Source: UBA2942 sp045127535 (lineage in GTDB: Bacteria; Bacillota; Clostridia; Lachnospirales; Lachnospiraceae). From it: 64,000 nt of DNA. Under the pieces are notes generated by a model that was given only the letters and a program-made list of their open reading frames with translations, did not search any database and was not told the origin of the DNA. The DNA lies in contig JBGVQN010000067.1 in NCBI GenBank assembly GCA_045127535.1, positions 1-64,000 on the forward strand, read 5' to 3'. Positions 1 through 8,013 of the stretch are shown one piece after another. The position numbers and the translations under genes were made by a program. Every line of letters starts with the position of its first letter. The first letter of the stretch is position 1.

Positions 1-933
1 TCGGAGTTTTCTACGTATCTGGCAGGCAGATATGTGGAGATCAAGGTACTTCCGCTTTCTTTTCGTGAATTTATTGAGTTTCATGGATATGAGCTGGAGA
101 CATATAAAAGTCCATCTGGTGATTTGCGCAGGCGCATCAGAGGAGAGGATGGAGAAGTATACACAGTTAGAGATTTGTTTGATGCTTATATGAAATTTGG
201 AGGCATGCCTGGGATTGCTGATGTAGGACTGGAACAAGACAGGGCATTGACGCTTTTGGACGGTGTGTACTCTACCATTGTGATTCGGGACATTTTGGAG
301 CGGGAGCAGAGAAGGGGTCGAAGGCAGCTCACGGATCCGGAATTGTTGAAAAAAATCATCATGTTTCTGGCAGATAACATTGGAAGCAGTGTATCCGCCA
401 ATTCCATTGGAAATACACTGGTCAGCCAGGGACTTTTGGAGAATCGTCCCAGAAATGGCAAGCCGGCTATACAGACAATACAGGCATATGTAGCTGCACT
501 GGTGGAATCATTTGTATTTTATGAGATCAAGCGGTTTGATATCAAGGGTAAGGATTATCTGCGTACACTGGGAAAGTATTATATTGTTGATATTGGGCTG
601 CGGAATTACCTGTTAGGCTTTCGGGATATGGATACAGGTCATATGATAGAAAATATCGTATATTTTGAATTGCTGCGGCGAGGCTATGATGTGGCAGTTG
701 GGAAAGTTGGAAACCAGGAAGTGGATTTTATTGCAACTACAGCAAATGATAAAAAATATATTCAGGTAACTCAAAATATGGATGCAGAAACCACTCGTGA
801 AAGGGAGCTTGCACCCTTGCGTATGATTCGGGATAATTATGAAAAGGTAGTAATTGTGTTAGAGAGTGCTTTTACGGCTACTCAGGACGGTATTAAGATC
901 GTAAGACTGGAGGATTTTTTGCTTTCAGATTAA
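1..933 (+). CDS. AAA-family ATPase with DUF4143 C-terminal domain (5' truncated by window edge)
   Basis: The reading frame is open from base 1, so the gene starts outside the window; the GTG at 34 is internal. The visible 310 residues begin with the end of an AAA_14-type ATPase domain (motif LPLSFREF, typical of this family) and continue into a DUF4143 domain with the features VLDIGLR-like (here YIVDIGLRNYL) and the nuclease-like stretch GNQEVDFIA. Proteins of this family are common in gut anaerobes; a physiological role is not established, and mobile or defence-like behaviour is only suspected. The Walker A motif is expected upstream and cannot be seen. Confidence 0.8.
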   Translation, partial: SEFSTYLAGRYVEIKVLPLSFREFIEFHGYELETYKSPSGDLRRRIRGEDGEVYTVRDLFDAYMKFGGMPGIADVGLEQDRALTLLDGVYSTIVIRDILEREQRRGRRQLTDPELLKKIIMFLADNIGSSVSANSIGNTLVSQGLLENRPRNGKPAIQTIQAYVAALVESFVFYEIKRFDIKGKDYLRTLGKYYIVDIGLRNYLLGFRDMDTGHMIENIVYFELLRRGYDVAVGKVGNQEVDFIATTANDKKYIQVTQNMDAETTRERELAPLRMIRDNYEKVVIVLESAFTATQDGIKIVRLEDFLLSD

Positions 934-1047
934 GTGTACAGCAAATCTGGCAGGCGTTTTTGCTTGAACTGAACATGCAGGATACATTTTGCGTATACAG
1001 ATACCGTACAATATAAATTAACTATAAGAGAGAAAGGAGAATTCATT

Positions 1048-1830
1048 ATGTCACCACAAGTCATCTGGGGCATCCTCACCCCTTTCGTTGGAACCGCCCT
1101 TGGCGCCTCCTGCGCCCTGTTTGTCAAAAACAAATTAAATGTCACCCTCCAGCGTATCCTTACAGGCTTTGCTGCCGGGGTCATGGTTGCTGCATCCATT
1201 TGGAGTCTGCTGATCCCTGCCATGGAGCAGGCATCTTCCATGGGACAGTTGGCATTTGTGCCGGCAGTGGTAGGCTTCTGGCTTGGTATTTTATTTTTGC
1301 TCACACTGGATAAGGTCATCCCTCATATGCATCAGGGCAGTGATGAGCCGGAGGGACCAAAGTCCAATTTCAGCAAAAGCACCATGCTGGTGCTGGCTGT
1401 CACCCTGCACAACATTCCAGAGGGTATGGCAGTGGGCGTAGTGCTGGCAGGCTGGATGTCCGGCAGTGAGACCATAACTATGGCAGGGGCACTGGCATTG
1501 GCTCTGGGGATTGCCATTCAGAACTTTCCGGAAGGAGCCATTATCTCCATGCCCCTGCGTGCAGAGGGAGAAGGAAAAAGAAAATCTTTTCTTTATGGTG
1601 CGGCTTCCGGTGTGGTGGAACCTATCGCAGCAGTTCTTACCATATGTGCATCGGACATTGTAATACCAGTACTTCCGTATTTGCTGAGCTTTGCAGCAGG
1701 TGCTATGATTTATGTGGTGGTGGAGGAACTGATTCCGGAGATGTCTTCCGGCCATCATTCCAATCTGGGTACCGTTTTCTTTGCACTTGGATTTACTGTG
1801 ATGCTGGCGCTGGATGTGGCGCTGGGGTAA
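1048..1830 (+). CDS. ZIP family divalent metal transporter (ZupT-like)
   Basis: A 260-residue polytopic membrane protein predicted to import zinc or related divalent cations across the cytoplasmic membrane. It carries the two ZIP signature helices: HNIPEGMAVGV (about residues 119-129) and QNFPEGAIISMPL (about 158-170), which hold the metal-binding His, Asn and Glu residues, separated by a short loop from the first transmembrane block. A loop with HMHQ near residue 94 could bind metal. The start is well placed behind GAGAAAGGAG. It has no co-directional partner at close distance. Metal specificity cannot be read from sequence. Confidence 0.92.
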   Translation: MSPQVIWGILTPFVGTALGASCALFVKNKLNVTLQRILTGFAAGVMVAASIWSLLIPAMEQASSMGQLAFVPAVVGFWLGILFLLTLDKVIPHMHQGSDEPEGPKSNFSKSTMLVLAVTLHNIPEGMAVGVVLAGWMSGSETITMAGALALALGIAIQNFPEGAIISMPLRAEGEGKRKSFLYGAASGVVEPIAAVLTICASDIVIPVLPYLLSFAAGAMIYVVVEELIPEMSSGHHSNLGTVFFALGFTVMLALDVALG

Positions 1831-1990
1831 AGTACGGTGGTGGATGGATATTGTTTATGTGAGTGTAAATGCCTGTACAGTAAAGTGCTGTATGGGCATT
1901 TTCAGGCATAATAGAAAAATACCAGAAAGGGTAAGCTGTGAAAGGAATAGGAGTGTTTTTTGGCACACTAAAGACCAATATTTCTGCAGC

Positions 1991-2070
1991 AAAAAAGACC
2001 AAAAACCGCTTGACGCAGCAGTTTCCGTATGATAAACTGATTAGGCGTATACGGACAAGGTCTTTTTTTT
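1991..2070 (+). terminator. Rho-independent terminator-like hairpin upstream of rpmG
   Basis: AAAAAGACC (from 1992) pairs with GGTCTTTTT (from 2059) and an inner TCCGTAT/ATACGGA stem (2024/2049) is nested in it; a run of eight T follows. It lies in the 321-bp gap between the ZIP gene and rpmG and could end ZIP transcription or attenuate the ribosomal operon. I see no clear promoter in the rest of this gap. Confidence 0.6.
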
Positions 2071-2151
2071 GTGCGCAATTTTCTTCCTTTTCGGAAACAT
2101 TGTGAGCGTGATACAGACCTGAATACGCAATAATTATTGGAGGTGGCAGTC

Positions 2152-2301
2152 GTGCGAGTTAGAATCACATTAGCATGTACAGAGTGCAAGCAGCGTAACT
2201 ACAACATGACAAAAGAAAAGAAGAACCATCCTGAGAGAATGGAAACCAAGAAGTATTGTAAGTTCTGCAAGAAGCACACCAATCACAAGGAAACCAAGTA
2301 A
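2152..2301 (+). CDS. rpmG: 50S ribosomal protein L33
   Basis: A 49-residue protein starting at GTG 2152 behind GGAGGTGGCAGTC. It holds two zinc-ribbon cysteine pairs, CTEC near the N-terminus and CKFC near the C-terminus, and the conserved stretch RNYNMTKEKKNHPERME-like typical of the zinc-binding (C+) form of L33. It lies 21 bp upstream of secE, the usual rpmG-secE-nusG order in Firmicutes. The C+ form suggests that a C- paralog, if present, would be induced under zinc limitation elsewhere in the genome. Confidence 0.95.
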   Translation: MRVRITLACTECKQRNYNMTKEKKNHPERMETKKYCKFCKKHTNHKETK

Positions 2302-2322
2302 TCCGAGATAAGGAGTGGACGT

Positions 2323-2562
2323 ATGGGAGAAACCGAAAAGAAAGCAAAGGCTGTGGCTGACGGCGAAAAGAAGAATGTTTTTCAGAAAATCGCTGGTTTT
2401 TTCCGCGGTGTATCTGCTGAGTTTGGCAAGATCATCTGGCCAAGCAAGGAGAGATTTGCCAAGGAGACAACAGTTGCAGTAGTCGTTTCCGTAGTCCTGT
2501 GTTTAATCATCGCGATCTTAGATGCAATCATGAGATTCGGTGTTGGAATACTGGTGAAGTAA
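2323..2562 (+). CDS. secE: Preprotein translocase subunit SecE
   Basis: A 79-residue protein of the short Gram-positive SecE type with one C-terminal transmembrane helix (about residues 48-70) preceded by the amphipathic helix containing FFRGVSAEFGKIIWPSKE, where the WPS motif is the family hallmark. It clamps SecY in the SecYEG channel. The lysine-rich N-terminus is longer than in Bacillus. It sits between rpmG and nusG (15 bp before nusG). Confidence 0.96.
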   Translation: MGETEKKAKAVADGEKKNVFQKIAGFFRGVSAEFGKIIWPSKERFAKETTVAVVVSVVLCLIIAILDAIMRFGVGILVK

Positions 2563-2577
2563 GAGAGGTATTGAGTT

Positions 2578-3111
2578 ATGGGAGAAGCGCAGTGGTATGT
2601 AGTGCATACGTATTCTGGATATGAGAATAAGGTAAAGGTTGATATTGAAAAGACCATTGAAAACCGTCACCTTGAGGATCAGATTTTGGAAGTATCCGTT
2701 CCCCTTCAGGATGTAGAGCGGGTAAAAAACGGCCAGGTGAAGGCTGTACAGGAAAAGGTATTCCCGGGATATGTTCTGATTCATATGATTATGAATGAGG
2801 ATACCTGGTACGTAGTCCGCAATACCAGAGGCGTGACCGGCTTTGTGGGCCCGGGCTCTAAACCAGTACCGTTGACTGAGGCAGAAATTCGCAATATGGG
2901 ACTCCTTCCATCTGATGAAGAGAAGCCGATGGCTGTAGTCGTAGATTTTGAGGTAGGAGATACCGTGATCGTGACAGCAGGCGCCTGGATGGACAGAGAA
3001 AGTATTGTGCAGGCAATCAATCCTGTAAAACGTACGGTAACCATCAATGTAGATGTGTTCGGACGTGAGACTGCAGTAGAGCTGAGCTTTACAGAAGTGA
3101 AGAAAAAGTAA
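2578..3111 (+). CDS. nusG: Transcription termination/antitermination factor NusG
   Basis: A 177-residue protein with the NusG N-terminal domain (WYVVHTYSGYENKV at the start, the FPGYVLI motif near residue 61) and a C-terminal KOW domain (about residues 120-177). It binds the RNA polymerase clamp and modulates pausing, termination and coupling to the ribosome. It is translationally linked to secE (15 bp gap) and precedes the rplK leader. Confidence 0.97.
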   Translation: MGEAQWYVVHTYSGYENKVKVDIEKTIENRHLEDQILEVSVPLQDVERVKNGQVKAVQEKVFPGYVLIHMIMNEDTWYVVRNTRGVTGFVGPGSKPVPLTEAEIRNMGLLPSDEEKPMAVVVDFEVGDTVIVTAGAWMDRESIVQAINPVKRTVTINVDVFGRETAVELSFTEVKKK

Positions 3112-3363
3112 CAATTATGACAGTATCCGGCTTTAGAAAATGTAAGGCATTTTCTAAGACCAGATCGTGGGAGGGAAGAGGCATTTTATGTGTTTCAGGC
3201 AAATACATGCTCCCGCAATTACCACAACACTTCAGTGTTGCGAGTCATCAGCTGATGACAGTTACCGGCAGGCGTATGCCAGAGACCGCAGTTTTTGGCA
3301 TGGCTTTTTAAAGTGCGGCCAATATCCGGTAACAGGCAAAATTGAATTTTAGGAGGTGCCATC
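3112..3363 (+). promoter_or_regulatory. Structured leader upstream of rplK (possible ribosomal-protein autoregulatory leader)
   Basis: The 252-bp gap between nusG and rplK holds several hairpins: TTAGAAAATG/CATTTTCTAA (3131-3155), CAACACT/AGTGTTG, the perfect palindrome GTCATCAGCTGATGAC, and ATGCCA/TGGCAT followed by GGCTTTTT, which looks like an attenuator. A segment with CGTGGGAGG pairing towards a later TTACCAC is also present. L1 regulates the L11 operon through its leader in E. coli; that the same holds here is inference. Confidence 0.45.
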
Positions 3364-3795
3364 ATGGCAAAGAAAGTAACTGGTTATATCAAATTACAGA
3401 TTCCTGCAGGCAAGGCTACACCAGCTCCCCCAGTAGGACCTGCTCTTGGTCAGCACGGTGTTAATATCGTTCAGTTTACCAAGGAGTTCAACGCAAGAAC
3501 ATCTACACCGGAGTTAAACGGCATGATCGTTCCGGTTGTAATTACTGTATATGCAGACAGAAGCTTCAGCTTCGTAACAAAGACTCCACCAGCTGCAAAC
3601 CTGTTATTAAAGGCTTGCGGAATTAAGTCTGGTGCAGGAAACTCCAAGAAGGAAGTCGCTGCAACCATTACTAAGGCAGAGGTTCAGAAGATTGCTGAGA
3701 TGAAGATGCCAGACCTGACAGCAGGCAGCCTGGACGCAGCAATCAGCATGATCGCTGGTACCGCAAGAAGTATGGGAATCAAGGTAGTTGACTAA
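3364..3795 (+). CDS. rplK: 50S ribosomal protein L11
   Basis: A 143-residue protein with the normal L11 layout: the proline-rich N-terminal GKATPAPPVGPALGQHGVN segment (residues 16-34), then the C-terminal rRNA-binding domain with the GNSKKEVAATITKAEV region and the terminal GTARSMGIKV motif. It forms the GTPase-associated centre with 23S rRNA and is needed for RelA-type stringent sensing. The start follows TTAGGAGGTGCCATC; rplA follows 64 bp downstream. Confidence 0.97.
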   Translation: MAKKVTGYIKLQIPAGKATPAPPVGPALGQHGVNIVQFTKEFNARTSTPELNGMIVPVVITVYADRSFSFVTKTPPAANLLLKACGIKSGAGNSKKEVAATITKAEVQKIAEMKMPDLTAGSLDAAISMIAGTARSMGIKVVD

Positions 3796-3859
3796 TTTTG
3801 AATAATATGTGGAAGGAAATGCGAGACATTTCCGCCAATACCACTAGGAGGTTTGAATC

Positions 3860-4555
3860 ATGAAAAGAGGAAAGAAATATACAGAGGCTGCTAAGTTAAT
3901 CGACCGCGCAACTCTTTATGAAAAGGAAGAGGCAATTGCACTGGTTAAGAAGGCTGCTTCCGCAAAGTTTGATGAGACTGTAGAGTTACACATCAGAACA
4001 GGTTGTGACGGACGTCATGCTGACCAGCAGATCCGTGGTGCAGTAGTTCTGCCAAACGGAACTGGTAAGAAGGTTCGTGTACTTGTATTCGCAAAGGGAC
4101 CACAGGCTGATGCAGCTTTAGCAGCTGGCGCAGATTATGTTGGTGCTGAAGAATTAGTGCCAAAGATCCAGAACGAGGGATGGTTAGACTTCGACGTTGT
4201 AGTTGCAACTCCAAACATGATGGGTGTTGTAGGTCGTCTGGGTCGTGTACTTGGTCCTAAGGGCTTAATGCCAAACCCAAAGGCTGGTACCGTTACGATG
4301 GACGTTGAGAAGGCTGTTAAGGAGATCAAGGCTGGTAAGATCGAGTACAGATTGGACAAGACCAACATCGTGCATGTGCCGATCGGAAAGACTTCCTTCA
4401 CTGAGGAGCAGCTGTGTGAGAACTTCCAGGCTCTGATGGATGCAATCATGAAGGCTAAGCCAAGCACATTAAAGGGTCAGTATTTAAAGAGTGTAACCGT
4501 AGCTTCTACTATGGGACCTGGTGTAAAGTTAAATACAACCAAGTTAATGGCTTAA
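3860..4555 (+). CDS. rplA: 50S ribosomal protein L1
   Basis: A 231-residue L1 protein, the normal length. It contains RGAVVLPNGTGK near residue 59, the GRLGRVLGPKGLMPNPKAG signature (about residues 124-142) and the C-terminal LKGQYLKSVTVASTMGPG. It binds the 23S rRNA stalk near the E site and can act as a translational repressor of its own operon. It is cotranscribed with rplK. Confidence 0.97.
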   Translation: MKRGKKYTEAAKLIDRATLYEKEEAIALVKKAASAKFDETVELHIRTGCDGRHADQQIRGAVVLPNGTGKKVRVLVFAKGPQADAALAAGADYVGAEELVPKIQNEGWLDFDVVVATPNMMGVVGRLGRVLGPKGLMPNPKAGTVTMDVEKAVKEIKAGKIEYRLDKTNIVHVPIGKTSFTEEQLCENFQALMDAIMKAKPSTLKGQYLKSVTVASTMGPGVKLNTTKLMA

Positions 4556-4571
4556 TTTGATTAAAAAAGTG

Positions 4572-4600
4572 TTGACACAGAATTTGTTTTGTGTTATCAT
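4572..4600 (+). promoter_or_regulatory. SigA-type promoter of rplJ-rplL
   Basis: TTGACA at 4572-4577, a 17-bp spacer, and TATCAT at 4595-4600, directly upstream of the L10 leader. It separates rplJL transcription from rplKA. Confidence 0.8.
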
Positions 4601-4611
4601 GTGATAGTTGT

Positions 4612-4740
4612 ATGAACCCGAAAGGGTTATTGCCGAAGACAGCAGGTGTCGCAAGACGTAAGGAGAAAACGCCTGCCGAGGGAATAAGTTTTATAATATG
4701 ACTTATTGTGCCCCTCTGTCTTTTGCAGAGGGGCTTTTGA
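4612..4740 (+). ncRNA. L10 ribosomal protein leader (cis-regulatory RNA)
   Basis: The segment holds the conserved L10-leader elements: CCGAAGACAGCAGGTG, a downstream AAAACGCCTGCCGAGG that pairs with it, and a terminal hairpin CCCCTCTG/CAGAGGGG (4711-4734) followed by CTTTT. The L10(L12)4 complex binds this kink-turn RNA and represses rplJL. The terminal hairpin may serve as an attenuator in addition to translational control. Confidence 0.9.
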
Positions 4741-4809
4741 CATAGGTGGTTGCATTTGTTGTAATTGCCGTTGTTTTCGGCCATCAAATCTGACAAGGAG
4801 GAAAATCAC

Positions 4810-5307
4810 ATGGCTAAGGTAGAATTAAAGCAGCCAATCGTTGCTGAAATTTCTGACCAGTTAGACGGTGCTACTGCTGCAGTATTAGTAGATGCCCGCG
4901 GTCTTAGCGTTGCGCAGGATACTATTCTGCGTAAGCAGTTAAGAGAAGCTGGTGTTCATTACAAGGTATACAAGAACACCATGATCAAGCGTGCTGTAGA
5001 AGGTACTGTATTTGAAAGTCTGGCTGAGAAGTTAGAAGGACCTACAGCAATGGCAAGCACCAAGGGTGATGCTGCTGTTCCAGCAAAGATCTTATTTGAC
5101 TTTGCAAAGGAGAATAAGGAGCTTGAGTTAAAGTGCGGTGTTGTAGACGGTACTTATTATGATGAGAATGGTATCAAGATCATTGCTACTATCCCATCCA
5201 GAGAGGTATTGCTGTCCAGATTACTTGGCAGTATGCAGTCTCCAATCGCAAGCTTCGCTCGTGTGCTTAAGCAGATCGCTGAGAAGGATACAGCTACAGA
5301 GGCTTAA
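4810..5307 (+). CDS. rplJ: 50S ribosomal protein L10
   Basis: A 165-residue protein. The start at ATG 4810 (MAKVELKQP) follows CAAGGAGGAAAATCAC; the frame is open 15 codons further upstream, but that stretch lacks a ribosome binding site. The N-terminal globular domain contains LVDARGLSVAQDTILRKQLR and YKVYKNTMIKRA typical of L10, and the C-terminal helix binds L7/L12 dimers to form the ribosomal stalk. It is the likely autoregulator through the leader just upstream. Confidence 0.97.
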   Translation: MAKVELKQPIVAEISDQLDGATAAVLVDARGLSVAQDTILRKQLREAGVHYKVYKNTMIKRAVEGTVFESLAEKLEGPTAMASTKGDAAVPAKILFDFAKENKELELKCGVVDGTYYDENGIKIIATIPSREVLLSRLLGSMQSPIASFARVLKQIAEKDTATEA

Positions 5308-5395
5308 TGGATTCGTAAGCATGTAACAAAGGCTATCCGGAGCCTGTATGATCCGGAAAAAGCAATTCCTAAAATAAATAATGGAGGAAAGAAAA

Positions 5396-5761
5396 ATGAC
5401 AAACGCTGAGATTATCGAGGTAATTAAGGGCTTAACCGTTCTTGAGTTAAATGATTTAGTAAAGGCTATGGAAGAAGAATTTGGTGTATCTGCATCTGCA
5501 GGTGCTGTAGTTGTTGCTGCTGGCGATGCTGCTCCAGCTGCTGAAGAGAAGACTGAGTTTGACATCGAGTTAGCTGAGGCTGGTGCAAACAAGGTTAAGG
5601 TTATCAAGGTTGTTCGTGACCTGACTGGTTTAGGCCTGAAGGAAGCTAAGGCTGCTGTTGACGGTGCTCCTACTGTTCTGAAGCAGGGCGTTTCCAAGGA
5701 AGAGGCTGAGGAAGCTAAGACAAAGTTAGAGGCTGAGGGCGCTAAGGTTAATATTAAGTAA
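5396..5761 (+). CDS. rplL: 50S ribosomal protein L7/L12
   Basis: A 121-residue protein starting at ATG 5396 behind ATGGAGGAAAGAAAA; an in-frame ATG five codons earlier overlaps the ribosome binding site and is rejected. It has the N-terminal dimerisation helix, an alanine-rich hinge (about residues 38-52) and the C-terminal domain with KIKVIKVVRD-like (here KVKVIKVVRDLTGLGLKEAK) that recruits translational GTPases. It is followed by a terminator rather than by rpoB. Confidence 0.97.
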   Translation: MTNAEIIEVIKGLTVLELNDLVKAMEEEFGVSASAGAVVVAAGDAAPAAEEKTEFDIELAEAGANKVKVIKVVRDLTGLGLKEAKAAVDGAPTVLKQGVSKEEAEEAKTKLEAEGAKVNIK

Positions 5762-5779
5762 TTTGACCCGATTCTTTAT

Positions 5780-5822
5780 CCCCATATCTGTTGTATTTGC
5801 GGCAGGTATGGGGATTTTTTTC
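5780..5822 (+). terminator. Rho-independent terminator after rplL
   Basis: CCCCATAT (5780) pairs with GTATGGGG (5806) over an 18-nt loop that can close a further CTG/CAG pair; seven or more T follow. It separates the rplJL transcript from the ABC genes downstream. Confidence 0.85.
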
Positions 5823-5876
5823 ATACAAGAAAAGCATACTACGAGAATGATATTCCCATCATCAAGGAGCTTATCA

Positions 5877-6740
5877 ATGTTAGAAATCAAACACCTTAAA
5901 AAAAGTTATCAGGGTAACCCTGTATTAAAAGATGTCTCTTTTTCGGTTGGCGAAGGGGAGATTGTGACATTGCTTGGAAATAATGGTGCTGGAAAGACCA
6001 CCATTATTAACTGTATTCTCAAAATGGTAAAACAAGATGCAGGAGAGATTTTTTATGCTGGTAAGAATATATATCAGATTTCGGATCGAGTATATTTTTC
6101 GAACATTTCTGCACTATTGGAGTCAAGCATTAATGTTTATGACTGTTTAACCGGTCAACAAAATATTGCTTATTTTGCGGGTTTGTCAAAGATCAATCAA
6201 AAGAACAATCAGAAGATTCTTGAGTATATTGAACGCTTTGAACTATCAGCACATATAGACAAGCCAGTTGGTACTTATTCCAGAGGAATGCAACAAAAAC
6301 TTGCTATCATTATTGCTTTATTATCTTCTCCCAAAGTCATATTGCTGGACGAACCAACACTTGGCTTGGATATGAAAAGTAAATTGTCGGTCATAGAGTT
6401 ATTGCAAACGATTGTTGCAACAGAGCATATATCCGTGATTTTGACCACACATCAAATGGATGTTGTACAAAAATTGAATAGTCGAATTCTTTTGTTGAAA
6501 AATGGATTTGTAGAGGAATTTTCTCCGTCATATGTACAAAATGGCGCATATTCTGTTTCTTACATGAAAGATGGAAAACTAATTTGCGAAACTGTTCAAG
6601 CTGAGTTTCATGAGATATACAACAAATATAAGCAGTTTGAAATAGTAGAGATTAAGCAAACCGAGCAGGATTTAGAAAAAATGATTTTGGAGAGATTAGA
6701 TGAGCCTTCTGAAAGCGGAATTCAAGAAAATTTTCATTGA
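5877..6740 (+). CDS. ABC transporter ATP-binding protein
   Basis: A 287-residue ABC ATPase. The start at ATG 5877 (MLEIKHLKKSYQG) follows CAAGGAGC; the frame is open 38 codons further up, but that region is the rplL terminator. Walker A is GNNGAGKTT (near residue 37), the signature is YSRGMQQK, Walker B is VILLDEPTLGLD, and the H-loop is TTHQMD. The C-terminal 60 residues are a variable accessory tail. Its low GC and its position between rplL and rpoB set it apart from the neighbours. It overlaps the permease by 41 bp. It probably exports a small peptide, drug or lipid; substrate unknown. Confidence 0.9.
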   Translation: MLEIKHLKKSYQGNPVLKDVSFSVGEGEIVTLLGNNGAGKTTIINCILKMVKQDAGEIFYAGKNIYQISDRVYFSNISALLESSINVYDCLTGQQNIAYFAGLSKINQKNNQKILEYIERFELSAHIDKPVGTYSRGMQQKLAIIIALLSSPKVILLDEPTLGLDMKSKLSVIELLQTIVATEHISVILTTHQMDVVQKLNSRILLLKNGFVEEFSPSYVQNGAYSVSYMKDGKLICETVQAEFHEIYNKYKQFEIVEIKQTEQDLEKMILERLDEPSESGIQENFH

Positions 6741-7413
6741 GACAAAAATATATTATCCAGATTATATCGTTGGTTTAATAACTGATTTTGCGTTGTTTCT
6801 TCTTGTGATTCAAACAGATGGAGAACAAAGTGTTAAGGTTTTTGGATATATTCTATGGCTATTGGCAAGCGGTGTATTGTCGGAAGCTTCAATGAATATA
6901 TCTACCGAAAAGCAACTGGGAACCTTACAAAACCTGCTGATCAAACCATATTCAATTTTGCAGATTATTATGACAAAGTCACTTGTATGGTTTGTGATCA
7001 ATTTGATGAAAACAGCAGTGATTGTTTTACTGTTAGGATGTTTTATTGAGTTAAGCGGTATGTTTCATATCCAACTCATTTATATTGTGCTTGTTGTTTG
7101 TGTTGGAATTATGGGACTTTCTTTGATCCTTTCGGCGCTTACACTTGTTTTTACAAAAATTGCATCATTTGTAACGATCATCAGTTACGGATTATTGTTT
7201 CTTTCGGGAAGCATTGTTTCAGTGCCAAAAATATTAGCGTACACAAATCCGCTTTCTTACGGAGTGGAGTTTTCTGCACTTGTTTTTTCTGACAGTGCCT
7301 CCTTGGGCAATGCGTTGTATTTATTGGCAATCAGTATTACCTGGCTGATTGCCGGGATTTTACTGTTTCGGTATATTTTTGCCCGAAGCAAGCAATTCAA
7401 GTGGACTTATTAA
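6700..7413 (+). CDS. ABC-2 type transporter permease
   Basis: A 237-residue membrane protein with about six hydrophobic segments, typical of ABC-2 permeases. It starts at ATG 6700 within the 3' end of the ATPase gene behind TTGGAGAGATTAG, so the two are translationally coupled. The N-terminal cytoplasmic stretch LKAEFKKIF precedes the first helix. The base composition is AT-rich (frequent TTT, ATT, AAA codons) unlike the ribosomal genes around it, which suggests later acquisition of the pair. Confidence 0.85.
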   Translation: MSLLKAEFKKIFIETKIYYPDYIVGLITDFALFLLVIQTDGEQSVKVFGYILWLLASGVLSEASMNISTEKQLGTLQNLLIKPYSILQIIMTKSLVWFVINLMKTAVIVLLLGCFIELSGMFHIQLIYIVLVVCVGIMGLSLILSALTLVFTKIASFVTIISYGLLFLSGSIVSVPKILAYTNPLSYGVEFSALVFSDSASLGNALYLLAISITWLIAGILLFRYIFARSKQFKWTY

Positions 7414-7435
7414 TCTTGGATTATATAAGAAAAGA

Positions 7436-7472
7436 TGCCCCATCTGACATCCACATCAGATGGGGCATTCTC
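7436..7472. terminator. Bidirectional terminator between the ABC genes and tRNA-Pro
   Basis: TGCCCCATCTGA (7436) pairs perfectly with TCAGATGGGGCA (7456). A pyrimidine-rich stretch (TTCTCCCTT) follows on the plus strand and TCTTTTC follows on the minus strand, so it may end both the ABC operon and the tRNA transcript. Confidence 0.75.
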
Positions 7473-7486
7473 CCTTCCTTGAACAA

Positions 7487-7559
7487 TCGGAGTGACAAGA
7501 CTTGAACTTGCGGCCTCATGACCCCCAGTCATGCGCGCTACCACCTGCGCTACACCCCG
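7487..7559 (-). tRNA. tRNA-Pro, anticodon GGG
   Basis: Read on the minus strand, the 73-nt sequence folds as a complete cloverleaf: acceptor CGGGGTG/CACTCCG (one G-T pair), D stem GCGC/GCGC with AGGTGGTA loop, anticodon stem CATGA/TCATG with loop CTGGGGG giving anticodon GGG, five-nt variable loop, T stem GCAAG/CTTGT with loop TTCAAGT. CCA is not encoded. It reads codons CCC and CCU. It sits alone between the ABC operon and rpoB, oriented against them. Confidence 0.93.
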
Positions 7560-7904
7560 ATAACATATACGTACCTATTTTACAGGATAAAAGTGGATTT
7601 GTAAAGTACAAAAATTGTATATAGGATAAAAAAGTATGAGGTAGGGCACTGCAGCAAACACCAATTCCTGAAGATCTGTACAAAACATATGCTCCTTTGG
7701 ATCAGGCACACCCGTACTTTCCTGGGACTTTGCAGAAAAGGAAATGGGCATACACACTCCACAGAAATACATCTGCAAAAGAAGAATCCCCATAGAGTTG
7801 GCCAATGAATCCAGCGCAACCCTCGATTTTGTGCCTAACAAGTATATTATATTAGAAAATCTGAAAAAAATACTGGAAGATCATATCTTTTTTGGAAAAA
7901 AAGG
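7560..7904. other. Intergenic stretch before the rpoB promoter, no gene supported
   Basis: About 345 bp lies between tRNA-Pro and the rpoB promoter. An 88-codon open frame exists on the minus strand (7575-7841), but it has no ribosome binding site and resembles no family I recognise. It may be a decayed remnant. The last 60 bp before the promoter are AT-rich. Confidence 0.5.
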
Positions 7905-7933
7905 TTGACGAATTGAAAAAGGTATGATATTGT
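7905..7933 (+). promoter_or_regulatory. SigA-type promoter of rpoB-rpoC
   Basis: TTGACG (7905-7910), 17-bp spacer, TATTGT (7928-7933), followed by an 80-nt leader to rpoB. A dedicated promoter fits the separation of rpoBC from rplJL by the ABC/tRNA block. Confidence 0.7.
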
Positions 7934-8013
7934 GATAGATGCGCTATTGTAACAAGATGGGGGTATTCTGCCCTCATTCAACAAATATTTATAAAACGGG
8001 GTGAAACGTCAAT

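Noticed and set aside
7575..7841. 88-codon open frame on the minus strand before rpoB
   Set aside because: No ribosome binding site, no recognisable family, and it lies in a non-conserved spacer; listed only as a possible remnant.
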